Assembly: GCA_913052545.1 (NCBI GenBank)
Contig: CAJXEF010000003.1
Coordinates: forward strand, 1-40,821
DNA from: an uncultured Chloroflexota bacterium
GTDB taxonomy: Bacteria > Chloroflexota > Dehalococcoidia > UBA3495
DNA: 40,821 nucleotides
Reading direction: 5' to 3'
The translations under genes and the position numbers were made by a program. The notes beneath the pieces were generated by a model, which was not told the origin of the DNA, ran no database searches, and saw only the letters and a program-made list of their open reading frames with translations. Shown here in pieces: positions 33,452 to 40,821 of the stretch. How positions within the stretch are numbered: the stretch's first letter is position 1; each line of letters begins with the position of its first letter.

Positions 33452-34543
33452 CTAAATAATAAGCATCGCATCTCCGAATGAATAAAATCTATATTTAAGG
33501 TTTATAGCTTGTTCGTAAGCCCTCAATATTCCCTCCCTACTGGCAAACGCTGAAACTAACATGAGTAAAGTAGAACGAGGTAAATGAAAATTAGTAATCA
33601 TCGAGTCGACCATACGAAACGGGTGGCCAGGCAAAAGATAAATATCTGCCTGGCCGAACGTTGGTTTTAACTGATCTTCCCCTTCACTAATCATGTTGAA
33701 GGCTATTTGTTCCAATACTCGTACACTAGTAGTACCTACAGCTATGACACGTCTCCCTTCACTTTGCGCTCGATTTAGCACGTCAATAGTCGCACCTTCC
33801 ACTTCATAATATTCAGTATGAATGTGATGTTGAGTAGGGTCTTCTTCATGTACCGGTCTAAACGTGTCCAACCCGACATGTAGTGTTATGAAAGTTGGTA
33901 TGGCTCCTAGCTCTCTTAGGTTATCGATCATCGATCGTGTAAAGTGCAACCCAGCTGTTGGAGCAGCTACACTGCCGGGAGCGGTAGCAAATACAGTTTG
34001 ATATCTTGTCGAATCCTTTAATTCATGGTGGATATAAGGTGGTAACGGAATTTGTCCTAAAGTTTCCCAATCTGTGATATCCGGAATATCAACTTTTTTA
34101 GTTCCGTCATCACTGTCCTCTAAAATGGTTATTATCGGAGGGTTCTCATCCAGGCTATTTCCCTTAAAAGTATTACTGTCTCCTAAAGATGGTGTTTCAA
34201 GGTCACCTTTAATAATGGTTACAACAGTCCCAGATTTCAAACGCCTGCCGGGCTTAGCGAGAACCTGCCAGATACCATTCCCCTCATGTTTAATTAATAA
34301 TAACTCTACTTTTCCGCCAGTGTCCTGCCGTATCCCATATAACCTAGCCGGAATTACTTTGCTTTGGTTAAAAACTAGCACGTCGCCGGGCTTAATATAG
34401 TCAGGCAAATGAGTAAATTCTCGGTGTTCTAGAACTCCTGAACCCCTATCCAAAACCATCAAACGCGAAGCATCTCTGGGCTCAACTGGAATTTGAGCAA
34501 TCAATTCCTGAGGTAAAAAATAATCGAATTCACTGGTATTCAT
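33452..34543 (-). CDS. queA: S-adenosylmethionine:tRNA ribosyltransferase-isomerase
   Basis: A 363-residue enzyme that transfers the ribosyl group of SAM to preQ1 in tRNA to form epoxyqueuosine. The N-terminus FDYFLPQELIAQIP and PRDASRLMVLDR are diagnostic. AAPTAGLHFT, HVGLDTFRPV and the C-terminal TNFHLPRSTLLMLVSAF are conserved. An insert of about 50 polar residues (near 115-170) lies before the IPLPPYI segment. folD lies upstream on the same strand, 49 bp away. Identification is firm. Confidence 0.96.
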   Translation of the reverse strand: MNTSEFDYFLPQELIAQIPVEPRDASRLMVLDRGSGVLEHREFTHLPDYIKPGDVLVFNQSKVIPARLYGIRQDTGGKVELLLIKHEGNGIWQVLAKPGRRLKSGTVVTIIKGDLETPSLGDSNTFKGNSLDENPPIITILEDSDDGTKKVDIPDITDWETLGQIPLPPYIHHELKDSTRYQTVFATAPGSVAAPTAGLHFTRSMIDNLRELGAIPTFITLHVGLDTFRPVHEEDPTQHHIHTEYYEVEGATIDVLNRAQSEGRRVIAVGTTSVRVLEQIAFNMISEGEDQLKPTFGQADIYLLPGHPFRMVDSMITNFHLPRSTLLMLVSAFASREGILRAYEQAINLKYRFYSFGDAMLII

Positions 34544-34592
34544 AAGTTAACTCAAAGTAGGTAATCTGCAATGATTATAAACCCGAACTGAG

Positions 34593-35480
34593 CTAATCTT
34601 GACCTGACATCCGATTAGCTGCCTTTAATGTGTTCGTCAGTAACATCGCTATAGTCATCGGCCCAACACCCCCAGGTACGGGTGTAATAGCCTCAGCCTT
34701 TTGGGACACAGATGTAAAATCACAATCTCCCTCCAAGCGGTATCCTCTGCTACTCTTGGGATCATCAGTTCGGTTAATTCCAACATCTATAGCAACAACA
34801 TTTTTCTTAAGCATATCCCCGGTTATAAAACCCGCTCGACCTACGGCGGCAACAAGGATGTCCGCCTGCCGAGTCAAGTCAATTAAGTCCTTAGTGCCAG
34901 TATGGCATACCGTCACAGTAGCGTTCGAACCATAAGCTCTCTGCATCATTAGTGACGCTAATGGCTTACCCACTATGTTACTTCGACCGCAAATTACCAT
35001 GTGTTGGCCTGCAGGATCATACCCATTCCTAAGCAACAGTTCCTGAATACCAGCGGGAGTACATGGGATAAACGAAGGCATACCCTGCACCAATTCCCCA
35101 AGATTGAAGGGATGGATCCCGTCCACATCCTTGGAAGGACTTACTTCACGAATAACGGTTTGTTCATCCAGATGGTCCGGAAGAGGCAATTGAATCAAAA
35201 TCCCGTGAAACCTATGGTCATTATTAAGTGACCTCACCAAACTTAAAACTTTGTCTTGAGTAACGTCCGCTGGTAGCAGAAAAGTCTCGTTCAGCATGCC
35301 AACTTCATCGCAAGCACGGCCTTTATTACGGACATATATGGAGGAAGCTGGATCATCGCCAATAAGAACCGCAGCTAATCCAGGAGTGATTTTTTGGCTT
35401 GATTTCAGATAATGTACTCCCTCAGCTACTTCTCCTCTTATTTCTTTCGACAAAGCGGACCCATCAAGAATCTTAACCAT
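34593..35480 (-). CDS. folD: methylenetetrahydrofolate dehydrogenase / methenyltetrahydrofolate cyclohydrolase
   Basis: A 295-residue bifunctional folate enzyme that interconverts methylene-, methenyl- and formyl-THF with NADP. The start at 35480 has TAGGAG 11 nt upstream and fits the usual N-terminus (MVKILDGSALSKEIR); an in-frame ATG at 35561 would add 27 atypical residues. Tyr49 and Lys53 (SIYVRNK) are the catalytic pair; QLPLPDHL, DVDGIHPFN, GRSNIVGKP and PVPGGVGPMT are signatures. It shares an intergenic region with the divergent BtuF-like gene. Confidence 0.96.
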   Translation of the reverse strand: MVKILDGSALSKEIRGEVAEGVHYLKSSQKITPGLAAVLIGDDPASSIYVRNKGRACDEVGMLNETFLLPADVTQDKVLSLVRSLNNDHRFHGILIQLPLPDHLDEQTVIREVSPSKDVDGIHPFNLGELVQGMPSFIPCTPAGIQELLLRNGYDPAGQHMVICGRSNIVGKPLASLMMQRAYGSNATVTVCHTGTKDLIDLTRQADILVAAVGRAGFITGDMLKKNVVAIDVGINRTDDPKSSRGYRLEGDCDFTSVSQKAEAITPVPGGVGPMTIAMLLTNTLKAANRMSGQD

Positions 35481-35651
35481 CTTGCAATTTTCTCCTAAAT
35501 CGTGGCCAATTTTAGCACGAGCAGAACGAGCCTCAAAGTTAGACCCTATCAGGCTATGCAATTATTGGACACTAGAGCAAACATACCGTTGACGAACTTT
35601 TGGGTATACTGGTATTCGTCTAGGTTATCAAGCCACCAGAAAGGAGCTGTC

Positions 35652-36584
35652 ATGAGAATTTGTTCCTTATTACCAAGTGCCACCGAGATTTTATATGCTC
35701 TTGGATTGGACGAGCATATAGTTGGGGTTTCTCACACTTGCGACTACCCTCAAGAAGCTCAAGGAAAGCCGACCGTAACTAGAAGCGTAAGAGACGTTAA
35801 AGATTTAAATAGCCAGGAAATAGATTCCATAATTCAGCAGGCTCGGCAGTCAGGCAATCCTGTTCATTGGATTGATGAGGCATTACTATCAGAATTGAGG
35901 CCTGATCTCATTATCACCCAAGAAATTTGCGAGGTGTGCGCGGTCGACAGCGGTTCCGTTTTTCAAACAGTGGCAAAAGTTCTAGACTATGAGCCTCGGA
36001 TTATAACCTCGAGACCATCAGGGTTGGAAGATATATACCAAAACATTATGAACATAAGTAACGCCGCTGATGCCATCGACCGAGGGCAGGACTTAATCGA
36101 CAACCTTCAATCAAGGGTTCGCAACATACAGAATCACCTGCCTCAATCACAAAACAAAGTTAAAGTCTTTTGCATTGATTGGCTTAACCCTATCAGAAAT
36201 ACAGGACAGTGGACTCCGGAACTTGTAGAACTAGCCGGAGGCATCGAAGGGTTGGCTATAAAAGGAGGCCAGACTAGAGAAGTAGGCTGGGAAGAGATAT
36301 TACAATATGACCCTGACTACATCATGGTAATGCCTTGTGCTTTTGATATCCAGAGAGGCGAGGAGGAGTCAAACACCTACTTGAAATCGGATCGACAATG
36401 GAATTCTCTTACAGCTGTAAAAAATGACCGTGTATTTTTATTTGACGGGCTGATTCCTAGTCGCCATGGCCCGAGAGTGATAGATGTTTTAGAGGGTCTG
36501 GCAGAAGCTATGCATCCCGAACAGCTTAGCGGATTGACCGCTCCGGGGGTATTTAAGCAGGCTAATTTCAAACAGACTACTTGA
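35652..36584 (+). CDS. BtuF-like cobalamin/metal-chelate-binding protein without signal peptide
   Basis: A 310-residue class III periplasmic-binding-protein fold (BtuF/FhuD type). The ATG at 35652 has GGAG 5 nt upstream and gives MRICSLLPSATEILYALG; the in-frame extension to 35502 is unsupported. HTCDYPQEA, DLIITQEICEVCAV and the long linking helix near residue 140 are typical. No signal peptide, lipobox or twin-arginine motif precedes the domain, so it is probably cytoplasmic. No ABC permease or ATPase adjoins. Such orphan BtuF-like proteins are common and of unknown role; vitamin B12 binding is inferred. Confidence 0.8.
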   Translation: MRICSLLPSATEILYALGLDEHIVGVSHTCDYPQEAQGKPTVTRSVRDVKDLNSQEIDSIIQQARQSGNPVHWIDEALLSELRPDLIITQEICEVCAVDSGSVFQTVAKVLDYEPRIITSRPSGLEDIYQNIMNISNAADAIDRGQDLIDNLQSRVRNIQNHLPQSQNKVKVFCIDWLNPIRNTGQWTPELVELAGGIEGLAIKGGQTREVGWEEILQYDPDYIMVMPCAFDIQRGEEESNTYLKSDRQWNSLTAVKNDRVFLFDGLIPSRHGPRVIDVLEGLAEAMHPEQLSGLTAPGVFKQANFKQTT

Positions 36585-36619
36585 TGCTATTTGGCTAACA
36601 AATCAGACTCAGCCTAGAT

Positions 36620-36955
36620 TTATTGATGGACTTCTTCAATCAATATTTGGGCAAATAATCTGTCGCCCTTGGCAACAACCTGCGCAGACTCCATCCGAGA
36701 ATTAGGGCCGTTCACACAAATCCCTTCTGATTTCTCAAAACGCCATCCATGATCAGGGCACATGAAGCAATTATCCCACTCAATTATCTCTCCCCATCTA
36801 TGTGGACATCTAGTCGACAATAGCCTGTAAAAACCATCGTTTCCTTTGGTTAAAAAATAGTCCTGATCCCGGATAGTTACTAAAGAAGGTAAGGTAGCAA
36901 AATCGGATTCACTTCCCAATTCCAATTCCTCGAATGCAGGGTTTGAATCAATCAT
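36620..36955 (-). CDS. Rieske [2Fe-2S] ferredoxin-like protein
   Basis: A 111-residue small Rieske protein. The ATG at 36955 has AAGGAG upstream; the in-frame TTG at 36973 overlaps that site. The ligands are Cys50-x-His52 (RCPHRW) and Cys66-x2-His69 (CPDHGW), with an extra Cys63 nearby. Such stand-alone Rieske proteins shuttle electrons to oxygenases or nitrite reductase-type enzymes. The gene is divergent from the DUF1800 operon and follows the BtuF-like gene convergently. No oxygenase is adjacent. Confidence 0.9.
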   Translation of the reverse strand: MIDSNPAFEELELGSESDFATLPSLVTIRDQDYFLTKGNDGFYRLLSTRCPHRWGEIIEWDNCFMCPDHGWRFEKSEGICVNGPNSRMESAQVVAKGDRLFAQILIEEVHQ

Positions 36956-36997
36956 AGTAACCACTCCTTTCAATCAGACCCTAGTCTGTTTATACCG

Positions 36998-37066
36998 ATT
37001 ATAATTGAGATGATCACGTTTTAGCCAACATCAGATATAATTACCAGATTATAATAGTTATTATAA
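36998..37066. promoter_or_regulatory. AT-rich regulatory region with Fur/PerR-box-like dyad
   Basis: TTATAAT-AGTT-ATTATAA (37049-37066) is a perfect 7-4-7 dyad that resembles a PerR/Fur box, though the canonical spacing is 1 bp. On the minus strand a TATAAT (36998-37003) lies about 45 bp before the Rieske ATG and may be its -10. The dyad could instead be chance AT richness. Confidence 0.35.
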
Positions 37067-37099
37067 CGAATCCGGATACAACAAAAGACCGAAAAGGTG

Positions 37100-37129
37100 T
37101 TGACACTCATCTAACAACTGCCTTATTAT
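37100..37129 (+). promoter_or_regulatory. sigma70 promoter of the DUF1800 operon
   Basis: A perfect TTGACA (37100-37105) and TATTAT (37124-37129) are 18 bp apart. Transcription would start near 37136, leaving a leader of about 70 nt before the ATG at 37206. Confidence 0.65.
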
Positions 37130-37205
37130 TCTAAAAGCACGCTTGCTAGAATGCGGGCGAAAAATATATGGTTAAATTTGCCAAAAGTTGATAAGGAGGA
37201 AACGG

Positions 37206-38606
37206 ATGTCACACAAGGAAGACCTTGCTCTGATGGCCCATCTTCTGCGTCGCGCAGGTTTCGGCGGAAACCGTGAAGAACTAGAGCGCTGCGTAGCCCA
37301 GGGATATGATGCCACTGTAGAAGAGCTACTAAATCCAACTGAGGAGCAACCCGGTGGTAACATGGCTTTAATGTTGCGTTATCATCCAAGCTTCTTACTT
37401 CCAGGCGGAACCCCCTTCTCTGGACAGGCTAACTGGATGTATAACATGGTTAGCACAAAGCGCCCTATGGAAGAGAAGATAGCGCTTTTCTGGCACCATG
37501 TTTTTGCAACGGGTAACTCTAAAGTAGACAACTGCGATCAGCTCCTAGAGCAGATCCAGATGTTCCGAGACTATGGGCTAGGTAGTTATCGCGAACTATT
37601 GGTCCAGATTTCCAAGAATCCAGCGATGATATTCTGGCTGGATAATAATGAAAACCATAGGGACGCCGTAAATGAGAACTGGGGCAGAGAACTACTTGAA
37701 CTCTTCTCCATGGGTGTAAGCAACTACACCGAGGTCGATGTCCGAGAATGTTCACGAGCCTTCACCGGTTGGACGATCGCTCCCAAACTCCCGAGACTCC
37801 CTTATGGCCGATACCCTTGGAAGTTCGAATACAAGGAAGAGGACCACGACGAAGGTGAAAAAGTCTTCTTGGGCGAACAAGGAGAGTTTAACGGAGAAGA
37901 AATCATCGATATCGTCGTACAGCAGCCAGCGACAGCCAGATTCATTTGTCGCCATCTTTACAATTTCTTTGTGGCCGACGAAGTACAGGTGCCTGCTTGG
38001 ACAATCGAGCCAGCTCGAGACGAAGAAGCGCTTGACACGATGATGAATGCTTTCATCGACTCGAATTATGATATGAAAACTCTTCTCCGAACAATGTTCA
38101 CATCTGAATTCTTCAAAGAAGCCCGCTTCTCTAAGATTAAGAGTCCTGCTGAAGTAGTAGCCGGGACATTAAAAATGGTAGGTTTATTCGATAACCCAGA
38201 TCCCGGGATATTGAACATTGGTAAAGAGCCTACTTATATGGGTCAGTCCATATTGGATCCACCGAGCGTGGAAGGTTGGCAGACTGGAACTGAATGGATT
38301 AATAGTGGATCTCTATTGGCGCGAGTTAACTTTGTCGCTGACCGAGTCGCTAATACCCAGTTGCCTGGTGTACAAACCATCATCAACCAGATGCAATCCG
38401 ACGGTATAACTACGCCGGAAGAATTAGTAAACGCTGCCTTAGAGCACATGGGTTTTGTGGAACTTAGTGATGAAACCAAAGAGCAGCTTTTGGAAAACGC
38501 CCAGAGTAGCGGCAACATTGATTGGAGCAACCCGGACTCCGCCGGAGTTCGAATCGGTGAGACCTTAGCTTTAGTCGGCGCCACGACCGAATATCAATTC
38601 GGCTAA
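37206..38606 (+). CDS. DUF1800 family protein
   Basis: A 466-residue DUF1800 protein. AAGGAGG lies 5 nt before the ATG at 37206; the in-frame TTG at 37188 lies upstream of this site. HLLRRAGFGGNREELE at the N-terminus, IALFWHHVFAT near residue 90, NENWGRELLELFSMG near 155, and the C-terminal PPSVEGWQTGTEWINSG are family signatures. Members are usually encoded next to a DUF1501 gene, as here. Many carry export signals; none is visible in this one. No enzyme activity is established for the family. Confidence 0.92.
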   Translation: MSHKEDLALMAHLLRRAGFGGNREELERCVAQGYDATVEELLNPTEEQPGGNMALMLRYHPSFLLPGGTPFSGQANWMYNMVSTKRPMEEKIALFWHHVFATGNSKVDNCDQLLEQIQMFRDYGLGSYRELLVQISKNPAMIFWLDNNENHRDAVNENWGRELLELFSMGVSNYTEVDVRECSRAFTGWTIAPKLPRLPYGRYPWKFEYKEEDHDEGEKVFLGEQGEFNGEEIIDIVVQQPATARFICRHLYNFFVADEVQVPAWTIEPARDEEALDTMMNAFIDSNYDMKTLLRTMFTSEFFKEARFSKIKSPAEVVAGTLKMVGLFDNPDPGILNIGKEPTYMGQSILDPPSVEGWQTGTEWINSGSLLARVNFVADRVANTQLPGVQTIINQMQSDGITTPEELVNAALEHMGFVELSDETKEQLLENAQSSGNIDWSNPDSAGVRIGETLALVGATTEYQFG

Positions 38607-38637
38607 ACGATTCCAGACATATGATTAGGAGAACAAG

Positions 38638-39771
38638 ATGACTTCTACTAAAAAAGATCCTGTGGTGGTAGTGTTACAGCTTACGGGCGGTAACGATTAC
38701 TACAACACAATAATCCCTTATAACGATCCTCTATATCAGGACAACAGACCTAATGTGAAATATCCAACCGAGGAAATCATTAGAATAAATGATAACCTAG
38801 GTATGATGCCCAACATGGGTCCGATAAAAGAGCTATATGACCAAGGTAAAGTAGCGATAATTCACGGGGCCGGGTATGCTGACTCCCCGAGGTCACACTT
38901 CCGTTCGATGGACATCTGGCACACCTGTGAGCCAGACAAGGTAGGGACAGAAGGCTGGGCCGGGCGCGTAGCACGAGAACTAGACCCGAACAAGGAAAAC
39001 GTTCTTACAGCAATTAACTTCGGCCACGGACTACCTCGAGCCCTGGCAGTGCCCGGAGTTCCAGTAGCAGCTATCGCTGATCTAGGTACATATGGCCTAC
39101 TAACCAGTATTAGCGACACAAGTCAGAGAGCCAAGGCACTAGATCTTTTCTCGCGAATGTATTCCCCTACCATCGGCGGCACATTTGTAAACGACTACCT
39201 GCGATCCACCGGAACAGACGCGATGGTTGGTGCAGATATAGTCAAAGTAGCACCGGAACAGTATAGTTCAACCGTAGAATATCCCAATTCACCAATAGCT
39301 TCTCACCTTCGTGACATAGCACAAGTTTACTTTGCTGACCTGGGAACACGTATCTTCTACACCCAGCACGCCAGCTTTGATACCCATGCAGGTGAGATGG
39401 CATCCCATCCCGCACTGTGGAAGGACGTATCCGAGGGTATCTCCGCTTTCTTCGCAGACTTGAAAGAACACGATTCTGGCGAAAACGTTGTAATGTACTT
39501 ATTCTCTGAATTTGGAAGAAGGGTACACGACAATGGATCCGGTACAGACCACGGTGCCGCTGGCGCCATGTTCGCAATAGGAGATTCAGTTAAGGGTGGA
39601 TTATATGGTGAAATGCCATCCGCCAAAGCCGAAGATCTGGAACAGGGCGACTTAGTTCCTAACTATGACTTCCGAGGTGGTTACACCACTTTGGTAGAAG
39701 ACTGGCTAGGGCTAGACGCGAACCCAATCGTTGGTGGTACCTTCGAAAAGTTTGATTGGCTAAAAAAGTAA
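38638..39771 (+). CDS. DUF1501 family protein
   Basis: A 377-residue DUF1501 protein with a fold related to sulfatases/alkaline phosphatases. VVVVLQLTGGNDYYNTIIPY near residue 10, SPRSHFRSMDIWHT near 85, HASFDTHAGEM near 243, and SEFGRRVHDNGSGTDHGAAG near 288 carry the candidate metal-binding Asp/His residues. Family members often have a twin-arginine signal; this one starts directly with the domain. AGGAG precedes the ATG. It follows the DUF1800 gene by 31 bp and is probably co-transcribed with it and with the NHL gene. Confidence 0.92.
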   Translation: MTSTKKDPVVVVLQLTGGNDYYNTIIPYNDPLYQDNRPNVKYPTEEIIRINDNLGMMPNMGPIKELYDQGKVAIIHGAGYADSPRSHFRSMDIWHTCEPDKVGTEGWAGRVARELDPNKENVLTAINFGHGLPRALAVPGVPVAAIADLGTYGLLTSISDTSQRAKALDLFSRMYSPTIGGTFVNDYLRSTGTDAMVGADIVKVAPEQYSSTVEYPNSPIASHLRDIAQVYFADLGTRIFYTQHASFDTHAGEMASHPALWKDVSEGISAFFADLKEHDSGENVVMYLFSEFGRRVHDNGSGTDHGAAGAMFAIGDSVKGGLYGEMPSAKAEDLEQGDLVPNYDFRGGYTTLVEDWLGLDANPIVGGTFEKFDWLKK

Positions 39772-39780
39772 CAGCTTAAT

Positions 39781-39861
39781 TCTGGTGGCATAGATCACCA
39801 GAGGTGAACCTCAAGTAAATGGGGTCGCTGTGTCTTGCACAAGAGCAGTCATACGGCCCCA
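39781..39861 (+). repeat. cluster of three hairpins between DUF1501 and NHL genes
   Basis: TCTGGTG/CACCAGA (39781-39802) forms one 7-bp stem. TGGGGTCG (39820-39827) pairs with CGGCCCCA (39854-39861, one G-U), and TCTTG/CAAGA (39833-39844) forms a small stem inside it. The 127-bp gap may hold a structured mRNA element or a processing site between operon genes. No T run is seen. Confidence 0.4.
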
Positions 39862-39898
39862 TCCTTGATTAGCGCCACCAAAAATTGGAGGAATTGAT

Positions 39899-40821
39899 AT
39901 GGCATTACACACAGTAGCCCACGGACGTGCATGGGTTTACAGCCATAATATTGGGCGAAATGCACAAGTTGGAATGGGCTTCAGCCAACCAGTAGGCGTC
40001 GCAACTACGAAAGACGGCGTAATCTACGTAGCAAACCGCTCAGGGGAACAAAACCCCAGTAGCCGGATCAGCAAATGTACAGTAGACCACGAATTTATCT
40101 CAGAATTCGGGCGCCAAGGACCTGCCTACAGTGCATCAGCTAGAAGCCACTTCGAGTGGTTAACAGGTGTTGCTCTCGATAAAGATGAGAATGTCTATAC
40201 TACGGACGAATGGAAAAGCCAGGTTAGCATCTTCGATAAAGAAGGAGAACTCCTCCAAGTTTGGGGAGAGAAGGGATCTGCGGAAGGGCAATTAGATGGA
40301 TGCGCCGGGATCGCTTTAGACTCTGATGAGAACGTCTGGGTAGTAAGTGCTAACACAAGTAGAATACAGAAGTTTACTAAAGATGGTAAATATATCTCTG
40401 GATTCGGGAAGAAAGGAGCTGCCGAAGGAGAGCTTGAGATGCCTTACGGTATCACAATCGACCAAGAAGGCAATCTTTTTATAGCAGATTGGGGAAATGA
40501 CAGGGTGCAAGAGTTTAGCGCTGATGGAAGTCACATATTGACCTTCGGACACAGTGGAAAGGGTTCTGGTGGACTCGATCATCCAACCGGAGTTTGTGTG
40601 GACAATGAAGGTGACGTATACGTCGTTGATTGGATGCATGAACGGGTAGTGATATTCGATAAAGAAGCTAAGCCTCTGACATATCTAACAGGGGATGCTG
40701 TAGAAGTATCACCCTGGGGACAGATGTCACTCGACGCAAATCCTGACCAAGCTAATAGGCGACATCAGGTGGAAGATTTGGTTGAGCAACAGAGGAAATT
40801 TAGAATGCCAACAGGATGCAC
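39899..40821 (+). CDS. NHL-repeat beta-propeller protein (runs off the window)
   Basis: The frame starts at ATG 39899 with GGAGG 7 nt upstream and is open to the window end (307 codons seen). Repeats of the NHL type recur, with cores such as GVALDKDENVYTTDEW, GIALDSDENVWVVSA, GITIDQEGNLFIADWGNDRV and GVCVDNEGDVYVVDWMHERV. These give at least four to five blades of a propeller, separated by about 45-50 residues. No signal peptide is seen. Propellers of this kind bind partners or act as lyases/lactonases. It is the third gene of the DUF1800/DUF1501 operon. Confidence 0.88.
   Translation, partial: MALHTVAHGRAWVYSHNIGRNAQVGMGFSQPVGVATTKDGVIYVANRSGEQNPSSRISKCTVDHEFISEFGRQGPAYSASARSHFEWLTGVALDKDENVYTTDEWKSQVSIFDKEGELLQVWGEKGSAEGQLDGCAGIALDSDENVWVVSANTSRIQKFTKDGKYISGFGKKGAAEGELEMPYGITIDQEGNLFIADWGNDRVQEFSADGSHILTFGHSGKGSGGLDHPTGVCVDNEGDVYVVDWMHERVVIFDKEAKPLTYLTGDAVEVSPWGQMSLDANPDQANRRHQVEDLVEQQRKFRMPTGC

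Noticed and set aside
35502..35651. Upstream extension of the BtuF-like protein as a signal peptide
   Set aside because: The extra residues are polar with no hydrophobic core or cleavage site, and ATG 35652 has a clear GGAG.
1..40821. CRISPR arrays, insertion sequences, phage genes or replication origin
   Set aside because: No repeated spacer pattern, transposase, integrase, structural phage gene or DnaA-box cluster was seen.

Overview
The window is about 40.8 kb of moderately AT-rich bacterial chromosome. It is densely coding, with both strands used and short intergenic gaps. No prophage, insertion sequence, CRISPR array or origin is visible. Gene content suggests a free-living aerobic heterotroph of the Chloroflexota, plausibly a SAR202-like marine lineage. 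The reasons are the order PIN/TRAM gene - ispD - ispF - cysS, a T-box riboswitch ahead of trpE, a DUF1800/DUF1501 pair, and many scattered catabolic genes (MmgE/PrpD, VOC, cupin, FAD oxidase, SDR, MFS). That taxonomic call is inference; no rRNA or ribosomal protein gene is present.

Layout. 1-2.7 kb: housekeeping operon (end of a PIN/TRAM gene, ispD, ispF, cysS). 2.8-7.4 kb: FAD-linked oxidase, cupin, VOC protein, ornithine cyclodeaminase-like protein, D-2-hydroxyacid dehydrogenase, then tRNA-Ser(GGA). 7.6-10.7 kb (minus): a three-gene cluster of a UGSC-type selenoprotein read through an in-frame UGA, an unrecognised 343-residue protein, and an MFS exporter. 10.8-14.9 kb: a lone molybdenum hydroxylase large subunit behind a tandem operator-like repeat, then a flavin-dependent halogenase-like protein. 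15-19.6 kb: VOC, cupin, enoyl-CoA hydratase-like, MmgE/PrpD and quinone oxidoreductase genes. 19.7-22.6 kb: tryptophan T-box leader with trpE, a VOC gene and trpG. 22.7-31.5 kb: two more MmgE/PrpD genes, two adjacent MFS transporters, a carboxymuconolactone decarboxylase-like protein, an SDR and an aldo/keto reductase. 31.5-33.4 kb: FhuF-like ferric reductase divergent from a Fur/PerR regulator, then a VOC-fold protein. 33.4-36.6 kb: queA, folD and a BtuF-like protein. 36.6-40.8 kb: Rieske protein, then a DUF1800 - DUF1501 - NHL-repeat operon running off the end.

The strongest find is the selenoprotein gene at 10062-10607 (minus). A UGA at codon 101 is followed by Gly-Ser-Cys and 80 further open codons that look like real protein. 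A perfect 8-bp hairpin with a 5-nt loop starts 10 nt after the UGA, and its geometry fits a bacterial SECIS. Ordinary gene calling would truncate this gene at the UGA. Its downstream neighbours suggest an undescribed redox module. Other regulatory signals worth reading are the Trp T-box, the tandem dyads ahead of the molybdenum hydroxylase, and the shared element in the fhuF/fur intergenic region.
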